Part shown: in pieces, positions 55,678-64,000 of the stretch
How positions within the stretch are numbered: position 1 is the stretch's first letter
Layout of the letters: each line of letters starts with the position of its first letter
Source of the DNA: DASYQD01 sp963846495
Lineage (GTDB): Bacteria; Acidobacteriota; Thermoanaerobaculia; Multivoradales; JAIOJS01
Direction: 5' to 3'
Length of the DNA stretch: 64,000 nt
Assembly (NCBI GenBank): GCA_963846495.1
Contig: CAWJWP010000029.1
Coordinates: forward strand, 62,001-126,000
Notes under the pieces: generated by a model
What the model saw: only the letters and a program-made list of their open reading frames with translations
The model's database searches: none
Told to the model about the DNA's origin: nothing
Program-made: the position numbers and the translations under genes

Positions 55678-57227
55678 AGGCGATCGAGCTCGAGCTCTTC
55701 ACCCATCGCTTCGCGGCGCTCGCGCGCGGCATGGGCGAGCGGCTGCGGCGCACCGCCGTGTCGACGAACGTCAAAGAGCGCCTCGACTTCTCCTGCGCGC
55801 TCCTCGACCCGCAAGGCCGGCTGGTGGTCAACGCGCCGCACATCCCCGTACACCTTGGCGCCCTCGGCCTCTGCGTGCGCGCCGTGGCGAAGGCGCTACC
55901 GCTCGGGCCGGGCGACGTGGCGGTCACCAACCACCCGGCGTTCGGCGGCTCGCACCTGCCCGACGTCACCGTCATCACGCCGGTGTACGAGGACCGCCTC
56001 CTCGGCTGGGTCGCCAGCCGCGCCCATCACGCGGAGCTCGGCGGCACGCGCCCCGGTTCGATGCCGCCCGACGCGCGCACGCTGGCGGAGGAGGGCGTCG
56101 TCATCGCGCCGCGTCACCTCGTGCGCGCCGGTGTGCCCTGTTGGGACGAGATGACGGCACTGCTCTCGGCGCCGCCGTGGCCGAGCCGCGCCGTGGTCGA
56201 GAACCTCGCGGACCTCGCCGCCGCGGTGGCCGCCAACCATCACGGCGCCGAGACGCTGCGCCGGCTGGTCGACGAGCACGGCGCGCCGCGCGTGGCGCAA
56301 GCGATGCGGGCGTTGCGCGCCCGCGCCGAGGCGCAACTGCGCGCCGCCCTCGCCCGTCTCGGCGACGGCCGCGCCGAGGCCGAGCAGCGGCTCGACGACG
56401 GCGCCCTGCTGCGCGTCGCCGTCGCGGTGCGCGGCGAGCGCGTGCGTGTCGACTTCACCGGCTCGGCACCGGTGCATCCCGGCAACCTCAACGCCACGCC
56501 CGCCGTCGTGCGCGCCGTCGTCCTCTACGTGCTGCGGCTGCTGGTGGCCGCGCCCCTGCCGCTCAACGAAGGACTGCTCGCGCCGGTCGAGCTGGTCGTC
56601 CCCGAAGGCATGCTCAACCCGCGCTTCCCCGACGATCCGGCGCGGGCGCCGGCGGTCGTCGGCGGCAACGTCGAGACGAGCCAGCGGCTCGTCGACACGC
56701 TGCTCATGGCGCTCAATCAGCTGGTGCCGAACGGGCTCGTCGCCTGCGGTCAGGGCACGATGAACAACGTGCTCTTCGGCAACGATCGTTTCGGCTACTA
56801 CGAGACGGTGTGCGGCGGCTGCGGCGCCGGCCCCGGCTTCGACGGCGCCAGCGCGGTGCACAGCCACATGACCAACACGCGCATCACCGATCCCGAGGTG
56901 CTCGAGCACCGCTTCCCGGTGCGGCTGGAGCGCTTCGCCGTCCGCCGCGGCTCGGGCGGCGCGGGCGCCTTCCGCGGCGGCGACGGCACGGTGCGCGAGC
57001 TGACCTTCCTGGCGCCGGCGTCGCTGTCGGTGGTGACGCAGCACCGCGTCGAGGAGCCCTTCGGCGGTGCGGGCGGTGCGCCTGGTGCGCGCGGGCGGCA
57101 GCGAGTCTTCCGCATCGACGGCAGCGTCGACGAGCTGGCGAGCGTCGACGGCCGCGAGGTCGCGATCGGCGACCGGCTGCTGCTCGAGACGCCGGGCGGC
57201 GGCGGCTGGGGGAGCGTCGAAGAGTGA
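55674..57227 (+). CDS. hyuB: Hydantoinase/oxoprolinase beta subunit (HyuB-like)
   Basis: The GTG at 55674 overlaps the hyuA stop. The 517-aa product shows the HyuB pattern: ERLRRTAVSTNVKERLDFSC, GDVAVTNHPAFGGSHLPDVT, RAHHAELGGTRPGSMPPDAR, DFTGSAPVHPGNLNATPAVV, VGGNVETSQRLVDTLLMALN, ACGQGTMNNVLFGNDRFGYY and RRGSGGAGAFRGGDGTVREL, with metal-ligand His/Asp/Glu positions retained. It forms a complex with HyuA. The last residues end GGGGWG, usual for the family. Its stop overlaps the next gene's GTG at 57224. Which cyclic amide is used is not determinable from sequence. Confidence 0.9.
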   Translation: MKAIELELFTHRFAALARGMGERLRRTAVSTNVKERLDFSCALLDPQGRLVVNAPHIPVHLGALGLCVRAVAKALPLGPGDVAVTNHPAFGGSHLPDVTVITPVYEDRLLGWVASRAHHAELGGTRPGSMPPDARTLAEEGVVIAPRHLVRAGVPCWDEMTALLSAPPWPSRAVVENLADLAAAVAANHHGAETLRRLVDEHGAPRVAQAMRALRARAEAQLRAALARLGDGRAEAEQRLDDGALLRVAVAVRGERVRVDFTGSAPVHPGNLNATPAVVRAVVLYVLRLLVAAPLPLNEGLLAPVELVVPEGMLNPRFPDDPARAPAVVGGNVETSQRLVDTLLMALNQLVPNGLVACGQGTMNNVLFGNDRFGYYETVCGGCGAGPGFDGASAVHSHMTNTRITDPEVLEHRFPVRLERFAVRRGSGGAGAFRGGDGTVRELTFLAPASLSVVTQHRVEEPFGGAGGAPGARGRQRVFRIDGSVDELASVDGREVAIGDRLLLETPGGGGWGSVEE

Positions 57228-58519
57228 GCGCCATCGGGGCGGCTGCCGCCTGGCTGCGCGCGCGCCAACCGGCGAGCGGTTGGCGGCTGTTGGCGCTCAC
57301 CGGCGTCGTCGCCCTCGGCGTCGGCGGCCTGCGTTTTCACTGGATGTTGCTGACCACCGACACGCAGGTCGACATGGCGATCTACCAGCGCGCCTTCGAC
57401 CACCTCGATGCCGGCCGCAGCCCGTACCTCGAACCCGGCTACCTGTACCCGCCGGCGTTCGCCGTCGTCGGCGACGCGCTGCGCGACGCGCTCGGCTGGC
57501 AGACGCTGCAGGTCGCCGCCCGCTTCGGCACCCTGGTGGGAGCGTGGCTGCTGGCTTGGGCGTCGCTGCGCGGCAACCGCTGGCCTTGGCCCCTGCAGGC
57601 CGCGGCGGTGATGCTCCTCGCGCTGTCGCGGCTCGTCGCCAATGGCCTCGGCTGCGGCAACGTGTCGCTGCTCATGTTGGGGCCGCTCGTGGCGGCGCTG
57701 ATGTTGGCCGAGCGCCATCCCCTCCTCGCCGGCGCCGCGAGCGGCGGCGTCAATGCGCTCAAGCCCCTCGCGGTGCCCGCTCTCGCCGTCCTGCTCGTAC
57801 CGCCACCGAGCGGCCGCGTCGCGCGCTGGCGTTGGTGGTTCGTGCTCGGGTGCGGGGTATCGGCGGTCGCCTGGCTGTCGCTCGGCTGGCGACACCTGCC
57901 GGCGATGTGGGCTCGCGCCGGCGGCTTCCCGGATGCGTTCTTCAACATCGCGCTGGTGCGCGCGCTGGCGCTGCTCGGGTTGCGTGCGCCGACGGTCGTT
58001 GTCTTCGTGGCGGTCACGATGCTGGGCGCGGCAGTCGCTTGGTGGTCGAGCCGGCGCTACCAGTACGACCACCGGCTTCGCGTCGCCATCGGCCTCGCCA
58101 CCTCGCTGCTGGCGCTGCCGGTGATCGGCCCAGCCTCGTTCCTGCTCAGCGTGCCGATGCAGGCGCTCGCTCTCGAAACGGCGGTCGAGCGGGTGCGCGC
58201 GGCACGCGGCGATCGGCGGCGTACCTTTGCGGCACGTGCCATCGCCGTGCTCGTCTTCGGGGCCATCGTCAGCATCCACGGTGCCGAGGGCGGCGCCGCT
58301 GCCGGCGATCTCGGGCGCCTGGGGCACGGGCTGGTGATGCTGCTGCCGCTCGTCGAGGTCGCAGCGCTCACCGCCTTCGTGCTGACGGCGGCTCGCCACC
58401 GCGCGCGAGACGGCGTGCTCGCGGCCGACGAACCGCTCACCGCGCCCAGCCCACAAGCTCGCTTCGCTCGCCCGCCAGGCAGACCTGGCGCGGCGCTGCG
58501 CGCCATTGCGGGTCCCTAG
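57224..58519 (+). CDS. Polytopic membrane protein, GT87/DUF2029-like glycosyltransferase
   Basis: The GTG at 57224 overlaps the hyuB stop. The 431-aa protein has about eight hydrophobic segments and, near the N-terminus, QVDMAIYQRAFDHLDAGRSP followed by YLEPGYLYPPAFAVVGDALR, the periplasmic loop pattern of GT87 mannosyltransferases (Asp, then pY...YPP). Later NGLGCGNVSLLMLGPLVAAL and GVNALKPLAVPAL fit the family's conserved helices. A polyprenyl-phosphate sugar donor would be expected. The final 22 or so residues (PSPQARFARPPGRPGAALRA..) and the stop codon are encoded by the first unit of a 70-bp tandem repeat, so the native C-terminus has probably been replaced. A function with hyuAB is not implied. 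Confidence 0.7.
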   Translation: MSAIGAAAAWLRARQPASGWRLLALTGVVALGVGGLRFHWMLLTTDTQVDMAIYQRAFDHLDAGRSPYLEPGYLYPPAFAVVGDALRDALGWQTLQVAARFGTLVGAWLLAWASLRGNRWPWPLQAAAVMLLALSRLVANGLGCGNVSLLMLGPLVAALMLAERHPLLAGAASGGVNALKPLAVPALAVLLVPPPSGRVARWRWWFVLGCGVSAVAWLSLGWRHLPAMWARAGGFPDAFFNIALVRALALLGLRAPTVVVFVAVTMLGAAVAWWSSRRYQYDHRLRVAIGLATSLLALPVIGPASFLLSVPMQALALETAVERVRAARGDRRRTFAARAIAVLVFGAIVSIHGAEGGAAAGDLGRLGHGLVMLLPLVEVAALTAFVLTAARHRARDGVLAADEPLTAPSPQARFARPPGRPGAALRAIAGP

Positions 58520-58657
58520 CCCACAAGCTCGCTTCGCTCGCCCGCCAGGCAGACCTGGCGCGGCGCTGCGCGCCATTGCGGGTCCCTAGCCCACAAGCTC
58601 GCTTCGCTCGCCCGCCAGGCAGACCTGGCGCGGCGCTGCGCGCCGTTGCGGGTCCCT
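58448..58657. repeat. Three tandem copies of a 70-bp repeat between convergent genes
   Basis: Units 58448-58517, 58518-58587 and 58588-58657 are identical except for one A-to-G change in the third. Each contains CTCGCTTCGCTCG, a perfect hairpin CGCCAGG-CAGA-CCTGGCG, a second small hairpin GGCGC-TGC-GCGCC, and ends CGGGTCCCT followed by AG. The junction CTAG supplies the stop of the GT87-like gene on the plus strand (58517-58519) and of the FHA gene on the minus strand (58656-58658). Confidence 0.9.
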
Positions 58658-59891
58658 AGCCTGCGTCGCGCACCGCCTGCCACGTCCCCGGCTGGTTGAT
58701 CAGCGAGGAGCGGTAGGTGCCGGCGAGCGCGCCGTTCTCGAACGTGCCGTCGAGCTCGAGCTCGCCGATGGGGCGGCTGAACGGCAGCCGCAGCCGGACG
58801 CGCGGCGGCTCTCCTTGGCGCACGGTGCCGCTGGCGTCGGTGGCAGGGACGCCGAAGGTCATCGACCGACTTTCTACCGCCGCCTGGCCGCGGCCGCTGA
58901 GCGCGTTGCCGCGCTGTTGCAGGTCGAGCCGCACCGTCACCACGTAGTCGCCTTCGGGATAGAAAAGATTTTCCAGGCGCGCGGTCCACTTGCCGCCGAG
59001 CGCTACGGGTGCCGCCGTTGCTTCGCCCGTCGGGCTCGGCGTCGCCTCGGCGGGAGTAGCGGCGAGCGGCAATGCGGCTGCCGGTACGACGGGAGCGACA
59101 GCCGGTGCCGGCACCGAGGCCGCCGGCGGTCGCGCGGGGTCCGTGGTGGTGCGATCGCCAACGTCCTGTGTCGCGGCGCGCCGCGCCGCTTGCGACCGCA
59201 GCAGCCACCAACCGCCGGCCGCCGCCGCGGCGAAGGCGCCGAGTGCCGCGAAGCTGCCGAGAGCGATGAGCAGACCACGCCGCGATCCGCGTCCACGCGG
59301 CGCCGCGGTCGCTGGCGCCTGGCCCTGCATCGGCGTGGTGCTCGCGAGCGACGTGCGCTGCGCCGCCGGTGCGGGCGCCATTGGCTGCTCGTCCAGTGGC
59401 TGCGTCGTCAGCGGCGGTGGGGGCATTGCCGCCTCCGGCACCCACGGCTCGTCCGCACCCACGGTGTCGACGCCGATCTCGCGCCGGCTGTCGTAGGTGC
59501 GCATCGCCACCGTCGCCGCGCCGACGTCGACCGCGTCCTCACCCACACGCCACACCGGCGGCGTCCGTGGATCTTCGAAGCGCAGCACCACCGGCGAGGT
59601 CTGCGCCTTCTGCGCCACCCGCACCTGCTGCCCGTGCTGGAGCCGCACGCGACCCTGCACGCGCGCGCCGTCGACGTAGGTGCCGTTGGCGGAGCCGAGG
59701 TCCTCGAGGTAGACGCCGTCCTCGCCGGAGACGAGCCGCGCGTGCATGCGCGACACCGAGCCGTCGCCGACGACGATGCCGCAACCTTCGCTGCGGCCGA
59801 CGACCAGCTCGGCGCCTGCCGGGAGCGCGTGCTCGCCGACCACCTGGCCGCCGCGCCAGACGACCACCCGCGGATAGGGGAGCGTCGTCAC
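58656..59891 (-). CDS. FHA-domain membrane protein
   Basis: The GTG at 59891 starts a 411-aa protein (MTTLPYPRVVVWRGG). Residues about 20-95 are a forkhead-associated domain with the phosphothreonine-binding pattern LVVGRSEGCGIVVGDGSVSR, MHARLV, LEDLGSANGTYVDGARV. A proline-rich linker leads to a single transmembrane helix near 207-230 (LLIALGSFAALGAFAAAAAG). An Ala/Pro-rich spacer and a C-terminal beta-rich domain follow (KWTARLENLFYPEGDYVVTV ... SLINQPGTWQAVRDAG). FHA domains bind proteins phosphorylated by Ser/Thr kinases, so a link to the two kinases about 10 kb away is conceivable but unproven. Its stop lies in the repeat junction. Confidence 0.85.
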   Translation of the reverse strand: MTTLPYPRVVVWRGGQVVGEHALPAGAELVVGRSEGCGIVVGDGSVSRMHARLVSGEDGVYLEDLGSANGTYVDGARVQGRVRLQHGQQVRVAQKAQTSPVVLRFEDPRTPPVWRVGEDAVDVGAATVAMRTYDSRREIGVDTVGADEPWVPEAAMPPPPLTTQPLDEQPMAPAPAAQRTSLASTTPMQGQAPATAAPRGRGSRRGLLIALGSFAALGAFAAAAAGGWWLLRSQAARRAATQDVGDRTTTDPARPPAASVPAPAVAPVVPAAALPLAATPAEATPSPTGEATAAPVALGGKWTARLENLFYPEGDYVVTVRLDLQQRGNALSGRGQAAVESRSMTFGVPATDASGTVRQGEPPRVRLRLPFSRPIGELELDGTFENGALAGTYRSSLINQPGTWQAVRDAG

Positions 59892-60125
59892 CGCCGTCCC
59901 GCCGGCAGCCCGGCGTCGTGGCCGTAGGAGGTCGAGGTCGTCACGCGCGGCACCTCGGAAGGATGACGGCCAGTGTAAACAGATGCCCAGCGGCTGCCAA
60001 GCAAACGCATCACAGCGAGCGCGTTACGCCCGCGTCGGCGCCACCGCGGCAAAGCTGGAAGGGAAATTGCTGTGAGGCGCCTTCAGCGCTCCCGCGCGCC
60101 TGCGGGGACGTGGAAGGAGGACCCC

Positions 60126-61580
60126 ATGCAAACCCTTCGAGCCGCGGCCGCGTGGCTGGCGATCCCCGCTCTCGCGGTGACCATCGCCTGCTCCACGAAC
60201 CCCGCCACCGGACGCAACCAGCTCAATTTCTACAGCCAGGAACAGGAAGTCGCCCTCGGCCAGCAGTACCACCAGCAGGTGCTGCAGCAGATCGGCGTCT
60301 ACGAAGACCGCGACCTGCAGGCTTACGTCGAGCGTCTCGGCCGCGAGCTCGCGGCGCGCTCGGAGCGTCCCGACCTGCCGTGGCACTTCACGGTCGTCGA
60401 CGACGCTTCCGTCAACGCCTTCGCGCTGCCCGGCGGCTACATCTACGTCACCCGCGGTCTCGCCGACCACATGGGCTCGGAAGCCGAGCTCGCCGGCGTC
60501 ATGGGACACGAGATCGGCCACGTCACCGGACGGCACTCGGTCAACCAGATGTCGAAGGCGCAGCTGACCCAGATCGGCCTCACGCTGGGGATGATCTTCG
60601 CCCCCGGCGCGGCGCGCTACGGCGACCTCGCCAACATCGCCGGCGGCCTGATGTTCCTCAAGTTCGGCCGCGACGACGAGCGGCAGGCCGACGAGCTGGG
60701 GCTGCGCTACATCGCGCGCTCCAACTACCCGCCGCAGGCCATGGGCAACGTCTTCACCCTGCTCTCACGCGTGAGCCAGGTCGAGCAGGGCGGCCGGTTG
60801 CCGGAGTGGCTGGCCACCCACCCGAACCCGGACACGCGGCTCAAGCTGATGCAGACCTACTACGCGAAGCTGCCCACCGGCCTCGGTGCCGAGGGTTGGC
60901 GGCGCGAGCCCTACCTGCGCGTCATCGACGGCGCCGTCTACGGCCCCGATCCGCGCGAGGGGTTCTTCCGCAACGGCGTCTTCTACCACCCCGAGCTCGG
61001 CTTCGCCATGGACACGCCGCGCTCGTGGAAGGGGATCAACCAGAAGACGGCGGTCGTCTGGCAGCCGCGTGAAAAGGACGCACTGATGGCGTTGACGCTG
61101 TCGGAGGACCGCGACCCGCGAGCCGCCGCGCAGCGCTTCTTCAGCCAGCAGGGCGTGCAGGTGCTCGGCCAGTGGCCGCTGCAGCCCAGCGGCGCGGTGG
61201 GCGGCCAGTTCCAGGCCAATACGCAGCAGGGCCTGCTCGTCGGCGCGGTGAGCTTCGTCGAGGCGGGCGGTCGCGTCTACCAGCTCCTCGGCTTCGCGCC
61301 GCAGGGGAGGTTCCGCGGCTACGCCGACGAGATCGGCCGCGCCATGGAGTCGTTCCACCGCGTCAGCTCGCGCGAGATCGGCCGCGTCGAGCCGTGGCGC
61401 CTCGACGTGGTGAAGGTCGACGCGCCGATGTCGCTGCGCGACTTCGACCGCCGCTACCCGTCGACGGTGCCCATCGAGCGCCTGGCGCTGCTCAACAACG
61501 TCGAGCTCGACACCCGCTTCGCGGCGGGCGACTCGGTGAAGCGAGTCGTCGGAGGCGTGCCGGGAGCGGAGCTGGAGTAG
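60126..61580 (+). CDS. M48-family metalloprotease, lipoprotein (BepA/LoiP-like)
   Basis: The ATG at 60126 follows GGAAGGAGGA by about 4 bp. The 484-aa protein has a lipobox (LAVTIACS) and then an M48 peptidase domain: FTVVDDASVNAFALPGGYIY, the zinc motif HEIGH at 128-132 (MGHEIGHVTGRHS) and third ligand in DERQADELGLRYI. The C-terminal part (from about 290) has FRNGVFYHPELGFAMDTPRS and a late VVKVDAPMSLRDFDRRYPST segment, a known extension that ends with a LysM-like turn. Such enzymes clear misassembled outer-membrane proteins; that role is by family analogy. Confidence 0.92.
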   Translation: MQTLRAAAAWLAIPALAVTIACSTNPATGRNQLNFYSQEQEVALGQQYHQQVLQQIGVYEDRDLQAYVERLGRELAARSERPDLPWHFTVVDDASVNAFALPGGYIYVTRGLADHMGSEAELAGVMGHEIGHVTGRHSVNQMSKAQLTQIGLTLGMIFAPGAARYGDLANIAGGLMFLKFGRDDERQADELGLRYIARSNYPPQAMGNVFTLLSRVSQVEQGGRLPEWLATHPNPDTRLKLMQTYYAKLPTGLGAEGWRREPYLRVIDGAVYGPDPREGFFRNGVFYHPELGFAMDTPRSWKGINQKTAVVWQPREKDALMALTLSEDRDPRAAAQRFFSQQGVQVLGQWPLQPSGAVGGQFQANTQQGLLVGAVSFVEAGGRVYQLLGFAPQGRFRGYADEIGRAMESFHRVSSREIGRVEPWRLDVVKVDAPMSLRDFDRRYPSTVPIERLALLNNVELDTRFAAGDSVKRVVGGVPGAELE

Positions 61581-61594
61581 AGGCGTGTAGTGGC

Positions 61595-61675
61595 AGATCG
61601 AGATCGCTTCGCATGCGCTCGCGATGACGTTCCGCCGTCATCGCGAGGAGCGCAGCGACGAAGCGATCTCGATCT
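61595..61675. repeat. 81-bp intergenic palindrome of a widespread type
   Basis: Outer arms AGATCGAGATCGCTTCG (61595-61611) and CGAAGCGATCTCGATCT (61659-61675) are perfect complements over 17 bp; inner arms CGCGATGACG and CGTCATCGCG (61620-61629, 61636-61645) are also perfect. The CGTCATCGCGAGGAGCG.. wording resembles palindromic repeats found between genes in many unrelated genomes. It lies between convergent stops, 14 bp after the M48 gene and touching the VWA gene stop. Confidence 0.7.
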
Positions 61676-62764
61676 CTAACGCAGCAGCTTGCGCCGGTTC
61701 CGCAGGTAATCCGCCAACACGAACTCGCCGAGGTCATAGGGCGACGCGAAGAACGCGCGGCCGCGATTCACTTTCGTCAGCTTCTCGACGAACTCGGTGA
61801 GCATCGGGTCGGTGGCGAGCATGAAGGTGCTGATCACCACCCGCTGCCGGCGGCAGAGGTCGGCTTCCTCGAGCGTCAGGTTGACGATCTTGAGGTCGAG
61901 GCCGAACGGGTTCTTGTAGACGTGGTTGCCCTCGGTGATCGCCGAGGGCTTGCCGTCGGTGATGAGGAGGATCTGCTTGTTGGGGTGCTTCTGCCGCGCC
62001 AGCAGGCCGCGGGAGACCTGCAGCGCCTCGCGGGTGTTGGTGTGGAACGGCCCCGCCTGGATGTGCGCCAGCTCGGCGAGCGGCACTCGCTGTGCGCGGT
62101 CGCCGAAGAGCACGACCTCGATGTGATCCTTCGGGTAGCGGCTCTGGATCAGCTCGGTGAGCGCCAGCGCCAGCTTGCGCGCCGGCGTGATGCGGTCCTC
62201 GCCGTAGAGCACCATCGAGTGGCTGACGTCGATGGCGAGCACGCTGGCGCAGGAGGTGAGGTGCTCGGTCTCGTGCACCTCGAGGTCTTCCTCCGCGAGG
62301 GCGAGCTCGCCGTGCGTGCGCTTCAAGGCGTTGTGCACGGACTTCAGCGGGTCGAGCAGCTGGAAGTCGTCGCCGAACTCGTAGGGGCGCGTCTCGGGAA
62401 GGCGCTCGATACCCTCGCCGCTGGCGGCGATGGGGTGATAGCCGGGGCCGCCCTTCTTCATGCTGGTGAAGACTTCCTCGAAGGCGCTGCGCCGCAGCCG
62501 CCGCTCGCCGGCGCCGGTCAGGCGCAGCTCGCCCTCGGCGTTGCGGCCGAGCAGCTGGCGCTCCTGCAGCTGCTGCACGAACTCGTCGAGGTCGAGCGCC
62601 GGGTCGAGCACGCCCTGCTGCTGCAGGCGCCGCATCCACTCCAGCGCCTCCTCCGCGTCGCCGCCGCTGGCGAGCAGCAGCTGCTGGAAGAAACGCATGA
62701 GGTCCATCCCCTCCAGCAGCTGCTGGAGGAGCGCGGGGTCGAGGTAGGAGTAGCGGTGGCGCAT
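61676..62764 (-). CDS. VWA-domain protein (MoxR-associated)
   Basis: The ATG at 62764 gives MRHRYSYLDPALLQQLLEGM and 362 aa. A helical N-terminal part (about 1-170) includes FQLLDPLKSVHNALKRTHGE and is followed by a von Willebrand factor A domain with the MIDAS motif DVSHSMVLYG near 178, FGDRAQRVPLAELAHI and LLITDGKPSAITEGNHVYKN. The final residues (FVLADYLRNRRKLLR) are basic. VWA proteins next to MoxR AAA ATPases act as a chaperone-like pair for metal insertion or complex assembly. It lies just downstream of the AAA gene on the same strand with a 17-bp gap. Confidence 0.88.
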   Translation of the reverse strand: MRHRYSYLDPALLQQLLEGMDLMRFFQQLLLASGGDAEEALEWMRRLQQQGVLDPALDLDEFVQQLQERQLLGRNAEGELRLTGAGERRLRRSAFEEVFTSMKKGGPGYHPIAASGEGIERLPETRPYEFGDDFQLLDPLKSVHNALKRTHGELALAEEDLEVHETEHLTSCASVLAIDVSHSMVLYGEDRITPARKLALALTELIQSRYPKDHIEVVLFGDRAQRVPLAELAHIQAGPFHTNTREALQVSRGLLARQKHPNKQILLITDGKPSAITEGNHVYKNPFGLDLKIVNLTLEEADLCRRQRVVISTFMLATDPMLTEFVEKLTKVNRGRAFFASPYDLGEFVLADYLRNRRKLLR

Positions 62765-62781
62765 GGGCGTGCGCCCGAGCC

Positions 62782-64000
62782 TCAGAAGTCTTCGCGCTGC
62801 CGCCGCGCCCGGTGCGGCTTCAAGAGCTGGAACTTGACCATCTCGCGGAAGGTGATGCGCGAGTCGAGGTCTTCGCGCGCGAGCTTGAGGTGTTGGTGCA
62901 GGCCTTCGAGCGCGAGCTCGGCGAGCAGGGCGCGCTCGGCGGGCTCTTGCGCTGCTTCGGTGGCGAGAGCGAGCAGCCCCGGGACCTGCCGCAGCGCGCC
63001 GAGGTGGTCGGCTTCGGACGACTCGTCAGTGATCGACACCGAGTTGCTTTCACCGAACCAGCGCAACATCTCCGCGTAGGGGCCGGTGTCTTCCTCGCCG
63101 CCGCTGCCGGCGGACTTTTCGACCGCTGGAAGACGCTGCGCGGCGACGCGCTTCGCGGCCTCGCCGACGAGCCGCCGCGCCACCACCTCGGGCCCCTCCT
63201 GCTCGCCCTCGTAGACCATCTCCACCTTGCCGGTGAGCGCCGGCAGCACCATGTGCAGGTCGGCAAGCCGCGGGTAGACGGGGTCGTCGCCGGTCGACCA
63301 GGCGCGGCGCTCCATGTTGGAGATGAGCAGCTCGAGCGCCGAGATCGACACCCGCGCCGAGACGCCCGACGATTGGTCGACGAGCTCGCTGTCGCGCGCC
63401 ACCACCGCGATCGTCTCGATCAGCTCGCGCGCGAGGTCGGGGATGGCGAGCTGCGGCGTGCCGCGCCGCCACCACGCTTCCTGCTCGGTGATCAGCTGCG
63501 CCGTCGCCAGGTCGGGCGGGTAGTGGGTGAGGATCTGCGACGAGATGCGGTCCTTGAGCGGCGTGATGATGGTGCCGCGGTTGGTGTAGTCCTCGGGGTT
63601 GGCGGAGAAGACGAGCAGCAGGTCGAGCGGGATGCGGATGGGGAAGCCGCGGATCTGCAGGTCGCGCTCTTCGAGGATGTTGAGCAAGCCGACTTGGATG
63701 CGCGGCGCCAGATCAGGCAGCTCGTTGATGGCGAAGATGCCGCGATTGGTGCGCGGGATGATGCCGAAGTGGATGACCTCGGGGTCGGCGTAGGTGAGCC
63801 GCCGCGTCGCCGCCTTGATCGGGTCGAGGTCGCCGAGGAGGTCGGCGATCGAGACGTCGGGTGTGGCGAGCTTCTCGTTGTAGCGCGCCTCGCGGTGCAG
63901 CCACTCGATCGGCGTCGCGTCGCCGAGCTCGGCGATGCGCGCCTGGCTTTGCGGGATGATCGGCTGGAGCGGGTCCTCGTTGAGCGGGCTGCCGGCGAGC
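62782..64000 (-). CDS. MoxR/ChlI-type AAA+ ATPase, 5' end beyond the window
   Basis: The frame is open to base 64000, so the true start lies outside. The visible part, about 405 aa, includes the second half of an AAA+ core of the magnesium-chelatase/MoxR group: EVIHFGIIPRTNRGIFAINE followed by LPDLAPRIQVGLLNILEERD (Walker B-like acidic positions and pre-sensor insert), IPLDLLLVFSANPEDYTNRG (sensor 1 Asn) and PLKDRISSQILTHYP (Arg finger region). It then continues with a helical lid and an acidic C-terminal extension. The Walker A motif is not within the window. The TTG at 63687 is internal and not the start. Confidence 0.85.
   Translation of the reverse strand, partial: LAGSPLNEDPLQPIIPQSQARIAELGDATPIEWLHREARYNEKLATPDVSIADLLGDLDPIKAATRRLTYADPEVIHFGIIPRTNRGIFAINELPDLAPRIQVGLLNILEERDLQIRGFPIRIPLDLLLVFSANPEDYTNRGTIITPLKDRISSQILTHYPPDLATAQLITEQEAWWRRGTPQLAIPDLARELIETIAVVARDSELVDQSSGVSARVSISALELLISNMERRAWSTGDDPVYPRLADLHMVLPALTGKVEMVYEGEQEGPEVVARRLVGEAAKRVAAQRLPAVEKSAGSGGEEDTGPYAEMLRWFGESNSVSITDESSEADHLGALRQVPGLLALATEAAQEPAERALLAELALEGLHQHLKLAREDLDSRITFREMVKFQLLKPHRARRQREDF

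Noticed and set aside
58448..58657. CRISPR array
   Set aside because: Three 70-bp units are directly tandem with no unique spacers and no cas genes nearby.

Overview
The window is GC-rich (roughly 70%), densely coding DNA from a bacterial chromosome. No rRNA, tRNA or phage structural genes were seen. Two Ser/Thr kinases fused to TolB-like beta-propellers, FG-GAP proteins, a DUF885 hydrolase, many TTG/GTG starts and long GC-rich shadow frames point to Acidobacteriota or a similar soil/sediment lineage. That assignment is inference, not proof.

Layout: (1) 1-9.1 kb: a divergent SelO-like protein, a methyltransferase overlapping a transglutaminase-like/TPR protein, a BCP peroxiredoxin, a fused serine-hydrolase/M15-like protein overlapping a GCS2-like carboxylate-amine ligase, and an S41 peptidase. 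(2) 9.2-26.4 kb: a polymorphic-toxin island. A giant secreted Rhs/YD-repeat protein (about 4,588 aa once three single-base insertions are corrected) ends in a GHH-type nuclease-like tip, followed 2 bp later by a candidate immunity gene. Downstream lie an IS256-family element with an 8-bp target duplication, a broken HTH regulator, and a decayed orphan toxin tip with its overlapping immunity gene. (3) 26.7-29.4 kb: lipB, archease and rtcB (RNA ligation). (4) 29.6-34.05 kb: five tightly packed genes for secreted or membrane proteins, starting with a chymotrypsin-fold protease and ending with a triple cysteine-rich repeat protein. (5) 34.2-39.9 kb: a VanX-like dipeptidase overlapping a NadQ/NrtR-type Nudix-wHTH regulator, then two palindromic operator candidates and nadA-nadB-nadC. 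(6) 40.1-49.1 kb: two membrane Ser/Thr kinases with propeller ectodomains flanking two secreted FG-GAP proteins. (7) 49.2-64 kb: DUF885 hydrolase, N-acyl-D-amino-acid deacylase-like lipoprotein, DUF2007 protein, hyuA-hyuB with a GT87-like membrane protein, an FHA protein, an M48 lipoprotein protease, and a VWA/MoxR-AAA pair running off the right edge.

One global feature matters for anyone using this annotation. Six single-base +1 shifts interrupt otherwise continuous reading frames (about 14173, 19205, 21363, 34306, 41674, 43229), and five of them are best explained by one extra G. They look like residual sequencing or consensus insertions rather than biology, so the affected genes are annotated as whole genes or joined segments. 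The -1 shifts in the IS256 transposase and the orphan toxin module may be genuine decay.

Intergenic DNA carries several inverted repeats: a 70-bp unit in three tandem copies with a diverged single copy upstream of hyuA, a 161-bp element with perfect 20-bp terminal arms, and an 81-bp palindrome of a type common between genes in many bacteria.
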